Shown here piece by piece: positions 58,155 through 64,000 of a stretch of DNA of 64,000 bases (its first letter is position 1; every line of letters starts with the position of its first letter). The position numbers and the translations under genes were made by a program. The stretch covers positions 11,080,945 to 11,144,944 of the forward strand of contig JABAKD010000006.1 in assembly GCA_012845835.1 (NCBI GenBank). Reading direction: 5' to 3'. This DNA is from Undaria pinnatifida. Lineage: Eukaryota; Sar; Phaeophyceae; Laminariales; Alariaceae. A model generated the notes under the pieces. The model was given only the letters and a program-made list of their open reading frames with translations. It did not search any database and was not told where the DNA came from.

Positions 58155-59149
58155 CACTCATTCCCCACCTCGGTGATAAGTCGGTGGAACAAAAAAAACA
58201 AAACAAGACGAAGCAAAACCGACAACAAAAAACAAAACGCGCTCGTCTCTCTCCCCTTGACCGCCACATCGCCTAATACGCCCCCGTCATATTCGATCCC
58301 CGGTAACCACCGCAGGCACAAAAAAACGCAAAACAACAGAAAGGAGAAACACAAACCGCGGAGAGCGCACGGCTTTCGAGAGAAACAAGAAAAAAAAGCG
58401 CGAGCACGGTGAGCATCGCACAACGAGCAGCACATGGCGAGCATTGCATGCACGCCTGTTTCGTGGTTTCCTCTTGCCGATCCTTCGGAAGCAGTCGATC
58501 ATCCTGTCGCTGGTCCAAAATCTGTTTTACGGCGGCCCCGCATTACGCCTACAAAAACAAAGCCAAAACCACTTCAGCAAGCGCAGCTTCGACCTGTCTT
58601 TTTAACGTGCCCCGCTTCCCCGTCTCGCCAGAAAAAGCACAACCAAAACCACGCCAGCAAGCCAGCAAGCGCGGTAGCGACATGTCCACAATATTCTTGT
58701 AACCTCTCTTCCATTTTTCACGACTATCTCCCCCCTAAAAACCCAAGGCCGCCCGCCGCCCGCTCCAGCCGTCTACGACCGACACCGCGTCGACCGTACT
58801 ACATGCTTTGCCATCCCTGCACAATCCCCCCCCCCTCCCCCCCAACCTCCCTACTAACCATCCCTCCAGACCCTATGCCCCTTCCAACCCCCCTCCCCCC
58901 CCCCTACTTGCCATTGCGTCATCCCTCCAACCCCCCCCTCCCCTACCCCCCCCCCCGTACAACCCCTCTACTCCCCAACGCTACCCTCCCCCTCACCCTC
59001 AATCCTCCTACCCCCCCCCCCCCCCTCGAAAACAAGCCACCTCCAGCCCGACCCTTCCTTCCGATATACACAAGAAGGGGAACAAAAACCCCGTAAGCTT
59101 CAAGAGGACAACCCAAAAATGCCGCAGCAGGCAACGACCACAGCTCGCT

Positions 59150-62100
59150 CTACAACGGTGCTAATCGTTTCTCTGGGCGGTAGCCTCTATTCTTACCCTT
59201 GTCATGCACTCCCCCAGCTTCACCCCCCCCCGCCGCTACGGGCACCCCCCCCGCTCGCGCTAGAGACAACTCTCCCTGGTTCTCGTGGTTGCTGTCCTCG
59301 AGCCCAGAACCCCCTTCCTCTTCCCGCCACTCCCGCCCCCCTCCCTCGCGCCACACCTCAACATCCCCTTTCCGCCACTCTTCCCCCTCCCCCCCGTGCC
59401 ACACGCCTTCTTCTCCCCCCTGCCCCCCGTCTCCCTCCCGCCACTCCCCCTCATCTCCCTCTTGCCATTCCTCTCCCTCCCTATCCCCCTCCTCGCTTTC
59501 ATCGGACCCTCTGCTGCTCCTCGACCCATCCCAGGAATTCACGGACCTCATAGTCAAGACGTCCCCGGTAGCAGCAGCAGTGGTAGCGGCGGTAGCGGTG
59601 GCGGCTGCAGCCGCTTTGATGCGCAACCATTCTTCTTCTTGTTCTTGGCCTTCAACTGGTACGCCTCCCGCCGAGTCCGGCGAGCTTTGCCCCCCGCTTG
59701 AGGCACCGCGGCTGCGGTTGCCGAGGCCGCCGTCGCCTTCCACTGGGGTAGCGGACCCACCCGCCGCTGCAGGTGTCCTACCGGTGTTTCTAGAATCACC
59801 ACCACCACCACCACCACCAGAATCACTAGTGCCAACACCACCAAAAGATGTAGCACCAACAACCGGGTAAGCAGCAGAGTCAGCACCAGAAACGGCAGCA
59901 CTACAAGAAGCAGCAACACCACCGCCACCCGCACCAGCACCACCACCTGGGTGGGTCTGACCGCTGCTACCGCTAGCGACGCTCTTCTTTTGCCTCGCCA
60001 TCTCCACCCCCACCGATCGAGCCGCCTCACCACCTCCCCCAGAGCTAGGGGTGGGCCCACTCCCACTCCCACTCCCACTGATAGCGGCGTCAGTTCCGCC
60101 AGCAGAGGCGTTATGGATGCGTCGTGGCGCCGCAGACGCTGCCACCGCCGCCCCCCCAGGGCTAGTACCCACAGCAGCGATAGCGGGAGCAGGAGCCGGC
60201 GCGGGAGCAGCAGGGGCCCTTCCCCCAATCCATCGGTCGTCCACGGCATCGCCGCTAAGGGACCGGACGAACGCTGCTAGACGCGAGAAGTACTCCCTGA
60301 AAAAAAAATAAAAAGTGAACGTTCAGTTTTGGGCGGGGTTGACTATCGCACGAGGTGGATGGATAGGGAGGCAAGGGGTACAACAAAGCGGCGCGCACAC
60401 AAGCAAACTCCTACTATGCCAAACTCCTGACCATGCCCAACCTCTTACCGTAGCTAACCCCAGGCCATACCAAACCTCCGACAGTGCCTAACCACGCCCC
60501 CGATTAAACTAAACCGCCGACTATACCCAACCCTGGTATACCCAACCCTGGCCATGTCTAACCCTTGATCATATCCAGCCCCTACCACACCTAACCCTTG
60601 ATGATGCATAGCCACCTACTACGACCTAATCCGTGCACCATAACTAACCCATTGCCCATTTCTTGGGTAGCGTGCGGTTTATATACCGTGTTAATATAAT
60701 AGCGTACCGTGCTCGACACAACTACGATTCCGAATCCTGTAGTCTAGTGCTCTAGCGCATGTAGTGCACCGCTCTGCATCTACGTAGCGTATCGTCAAAA
60801 CGGCGTACCGCGTATACAGCGTACCGCGTAGGTGTGCATAGCGTACCGTGTATCCAGCGTTCCGTGAATAAGGTATACCGTGGTAATGTAGCGTACCGTG
60901 TACACAACGTACTTTTTTAGTTTGATTTTTTTAATCCTCCGGCAGATGGGCAGAAATAAAGCATGAGCCCACCGCAGATCCACCGTATTTGCATACAGGT
61001 CGCGAGTCAATTAACCCAGAAGTAATCGTAATCCGGCGCTAGCGCGTACGGCGTACAGTGTACACAAACACATTAAATGCTGCACGAACAAAAAATATAT
61101 AAAAAAACAAAACAACAGGACCCCTCCCATTGAGTGAAAAAAGTCACCCACATAGTATACTACGAGTACCAACAACGCAACTTGTAAGTATGAGTATCGA
61201 CCCTAAATTCGTCGAACTCACAGCTGACGTCGTTTGAATAATTCTATAAAATACAGCGCACCGCGTACCGCGTTTTGGAGTTTAGCGTACCTGAGGTGCC
61301 GTCTGCCGTCGCAGATGTCGTTATGGCCCCTATCTGGCACCCACCAAGGCAGCGCGCGATACCCCTCTGGGACCGCTTCGAAAATACCTCGACCATGCTC
61401 CCAAGGCACCTGAAAATCACGATTCCACGGCAAAATGAGAAAGCGAAACAAAACACGTCACTGCTGAAGATAATCGATAAAACAAAATGCTTCGAACTAT
61501 GAAAAAGAAAGGCAATCGAAAAAGAAAGACGACACCGCCCACGAAGATCGAGAACATATTATACTTGAAACAGTGAAGAAACGCACAACGTCGCTCACGA
61601 TGATCGACAACAAAAGGTTCAAAATGGTGAATAAAACAATCATGACGCTGACGTATTGGAAACCATTTTACAAAGCATGATGCCGTCCAAACTCACCCAG
61701 AAAGTGCTTCAATAGTTCAATTTAAGTCCCTCTCATAGTTCGATGGAAATAGATGAGCAGCGGGGATGCCGAGCCCTGTGCGCGAGAAAAATGAAGGCTT
61801 GTACCAGGGGGGTGGGGCACCTGTCACCACGGCTTGTCCAGGAGGTCGTTGACTATAAATGCTCCTGAAAATTAAGCTGCAAAGTAAAAATTGACCACTA
61901 AAAAAAAAACGGTCCCCCACGGTCAACCTGCTCCGTACCCCCCGTCACGCGCGGTGAAAACATAGAAAAACTATAACTCTATAGATGACGCATCCGTTGT
62001 CTCACAAAAGTTGCCTCATGCACCCAACAAGGTGCCCAGGAGCGCGTATCACAGCTACTGAGCCCCCCCAACCAGCAACCGTCCTCCCCACCTTCCTCCC

Positions 62101-63240
62101 GTGTATGACCATGCCGGGCACTGTGCACTCTAGACCCTCGTATGCCCGCCCCCCTCTCCGCATAACAAAGCTTGTGCGGTGTACCAAAACCAAAAATACT
62201 GTACTCACCATCCGACCCACCACCTCGTCCTTCATCCCTGCCCGTCCAACAAAACAGCCTCTGTGGAGTATTAAGCCCATCTCCCTGCCCACCTCTTCGT
62301 CCTTCACCCAGTGCATGACCATGGCCGGGTACTACATTCTAGACAATCGGTCGACATTGGGGTAGATGCACCCCCTCATCCCCCTCCAAAAAAAGCGTCT
62401 TGGTGCAACCGTCTTCCTCTATGAGGAAACTAGAATGAAAAAGTTGCACAAAAGAACTACTACGAGTAGGTCCTTCTATGCTCGATTTCCACCACACCTC
62501 ACGCATCCCTTTATCCTTCATCCCGTGCATGACCATAAACGGGCACTGCACTCTAGACACTCGATCTACGCGACATACTCCCCCTCCCTCTCCTACCCCC
62601 CCCCCAAAATAAATCTTGGTGGTGCAACCCCCCCCCCCACTCATCCACTCACCTCCTCGTCCTTCATCCCGTGCATGACCATGACCGGGCACTGCACTCG
62701 AGACACTCTGTCCACATTGGGGTAGATATCGAGGCAGGACAGAGCTCGGCTTTCCGTCAACACCCGCATGCCGCTCAGGATGGGACTGTGCAACACCACG
62801 CCTGTACCACGATACGCGACAAGGGAAAGGCGAAGGGGGGTAAGGGCGGGTGCGCGGGAGGAGGGGCGCGTGGGGTGGGGTGAGGTGGGGTGGGGTGGGG
62901 TGGGGTGGGGTGGGGTGGGTGGGGTGGGGTGGGGTGGGGTGGGGTGGGGTGGGGTGGGGTGGGGTGGGGTGGGGTGGGGTGGGGTGGGGTGGGGTGGGGT
63001 GGGGTGGAGTGGGGTGGGGTGAGGTGGGGTGGGGCCACATGGGTTGGGGTGGGGCGGGGTTAGTGGGGTGGGGTGCAGTGTGGCCGTGATTTCTAGCCAA
63101 CTCGTCGCTTGCAGCAGTAGCCGCACGGCTCTCCACGCCTCTGCGCTCTCACCTGCGAAGAGCCCCATTGTCCTCTCCGACGCCAAAAAGCACGTCGGCC
63201 CGCTGCCCACACTTTGTCCGTATAGGATAATACCGTGCTC
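59150..63240 (-). CDS. ABHD17-like serine hydrolase with long acidic tail, 5' part missing
   Basis: Member of the ABHD17/FAM108 alpha/beta hydrolases; animal members remove palmitate from membrane proteins. Exons 63240-63153, 62801-62653, 61409-61291 and 60296-59150 (stop at 59150) join in phase with GT-AG borders. Seen: nucleophile elbow IILYGQSVGSGP, then VVLHSPILSGMRV, the stretch YPNVDRVSRVQCPVMVMHGM, the catalytic Asp in KDEE, and the catalytic His in RGHNDI, ending the fold with REYFSRLAAFVRSL. The N-terminal third, including any Cys cluster for membrane attachment, is not in view, so the start lies beyond 63240 or outside the window. Unusual: the last exon adds about 360 residues, first Ala/Gly/Ser/Pro-rich, then Gly/Glu-rich with repeated EW-x-E-G/D units. 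A TGGGG microsatellite and four partial exon copies lie in its introns. The family call is strong; the depalmitoylase role is inferred from relatives. Confidence 0.91.
61080..61260. repeat. GGGAGGGGTCCT repeat, inverted copy
   Basis: AGGACCCCTCCCATTGAGTG, ATGAGTATCGACCC and CGAACTCACAGCTGACGTC. It lies in the last ABHD17-like intron, upstream of exon 60296 and next to exon 61409-61291. Confidence 0.8.
62085..62572 (-). pseudogene. Partial copies of the ABHD17-like VSRVQCPVMVMHG exon
   Basis: Copies at 62498-62572 (reads SRVQCPFMVMHGMKDKG), 62290-62370 (reads YPNVDRL, then stops, then AMVMHWVKDEE) and about 62085-62245 (VPGMVIHG and MKDEVVG, broken) repeat the 3' end of the exon 62801-62653 with its donor side. 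All are in the following intron. Confidence 0.86.
62870..63075. repeat. TGGGG microsatellite (about 35 units)
   Basis: Near-perfect GGGGT run on the plus strand with a few variants, in the intron between ABHD17-like exons 63240-63153 and 62801-62653. The plus strand could form G-quadruplexes. Confidence 0.95.
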
Positions 63241-64000
63241 CTGAAAACAAAGAGTCAGCAACCGAAATCAGCAAAAAGAAAACCAGGAAACGTGAAAAAA
63301 CGCAGCAAAAACATAGAAAACAAGAAGAAAAAAAAACACAGCGACCTTGATTGAAAAACAGCGAAAACGACAAAACGCAGCAACATAACAGCGAAAAAGC
63401 AGGACAGCAATACGCGGCAAAAAGCAACAACAGCAAAATACACGAAAAATAGAAAAATAGCACTTGACAACGACAGAGTGACAAACAAGCGGCAAGAGTA
63501 AACAAGACCAGGGAAACATGCACACACAAAGCACATACACGCGCATACAAACCACACACAAAACACGCGCGTACAAAACCCAAAAGCACATACTAAACGT
63601 ACACACAAAATAAAAACGCACATACAAACCTTACATGCATATACAAAACATGAACACGCATACAAAGCATACGCGTACATACAAAACATATTAGCACATA
63701 ACAAAACGCATGCACATACAAATCACACGTACACATACAAAACAATCACACGCGCGCACATACCTGGCACGAAACACGAACGCATAAACGAAGCACACAC
63801 GGCCGAAAAAAACACACGTTAATACAAACTACACACATGCACGTGCAAAACACACACGCGCGTATGTATAGCGAACATAAATACGACAAGCGCGATCCTC
63901 TCAAGCATCTAGGACAAGCGCGCAGAAGCACAAGTTACACCATGCTGCCGGCGCTCGTTTGGTACAGCTCCTGGCGCTGCAGCACGGATGCACCCCTGAC
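63241..64000. other. Probable intron / 5' flank of the ABHD17-like gene
   Basis: Strongly purine-biased, A-rich on the plus strand (63245-63900) with ACACATACA runs; no exon supported. The last 60 bases resemble 7268-7335. Confidence 0.45.

Noticed and set aside
58434-59164. 220- and 118-codon Pro-rich plus frames
   Set aside because: C-rich low-complexity sequence, open in all frames, no splice or motif support.
59199-59870. 223-codon plus frame, Pro/Ser-rich
   Set aside because: Antisense shadow of the last ABHD17-like exon, which has phase-consistent splicing and family match.
62339-63261. 265- and 206-codon minus frames with PTPPH repeats
   Set aside because: They read through the TGGGG intron; only the pieces matching ABHD17 are exons, and those join by splicing.

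Overview
This is a eukaryotic nuclear window, most probably from a photosynthetic stramenopile and by inference a brown alga. The reasons are: genes split into small GT-AG exons by introns of hundreds to thousands of bases, very C-rich tracts before splice acceptors, a nuclear preprotein with an ER-type signal peptide ending in a plastid ADA-F motif and, further on, a twin-arginine lumen signal, short interstitial TTAGGG-type repeats, and dense MITEs and minisatellites. No rRNA, bacterial operon or CRISPR is present. Most long open frames are low-complexity or tandem-repeat artefacts; the real coding sequence is short exons I found by joining frames across splice sites with matching phase.

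Layout. 1-7.4 kb: repeats (67-bp and ~300-bp arrays, SINE/MITE-like copies), no convincing gene. 7.4-10.8 kb (minus): last two exons of an acidic protein, with its 3' end repeated downstream. 12.8-15 kb (minus): four phase-consistent exons of a predicted thylakoid-lumen protein; two further exons at 15.9 and 20.4 kb look like its targeting presequence. 23.3-29.2 kb (minus): cytosolic-type malate dehydrogenase, eight exons found, 5' end missing, with a charged insertion of about 75 residues. 31.7-32.9 kb: a TIR element carrying a Cys/His-rich frame. 33.65-45.95 kb (plus): an acid-lipase/steryl-ester-hydrolase gene, ten exons, with Ser, Asp and His of the triad, divergent from the MDH gene. 46-58 kb: mostly repeats (240-bp higher-order array, MITEs, minisatellites). 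59.15-63.24 kb (minus): an ABHD17-like serine hydrolase (depalmitoylase family) with a long disordered tail; its 5' part lies outside or unseen.

The most striking signal cuts across all five genes. At least ten exon edges carry one to several diverged tandem partial copies of the exon edge plus adjoining intron. Acceptor-side copies sit upstream of the true exon, donor-side copies downstream, so the reading frame is kept while the intron grows. Several copies keep usable splice sites but carry stops, frameshifts or lost catalytic residues. The introns also hold the ACC, GTT, CTG, ATGGT and TGGGG microsatellites and many of the MITEs. The genes are not an operon or pathway; they look like ordinary housekeeping genes embedded in fast-changing intron sequence.
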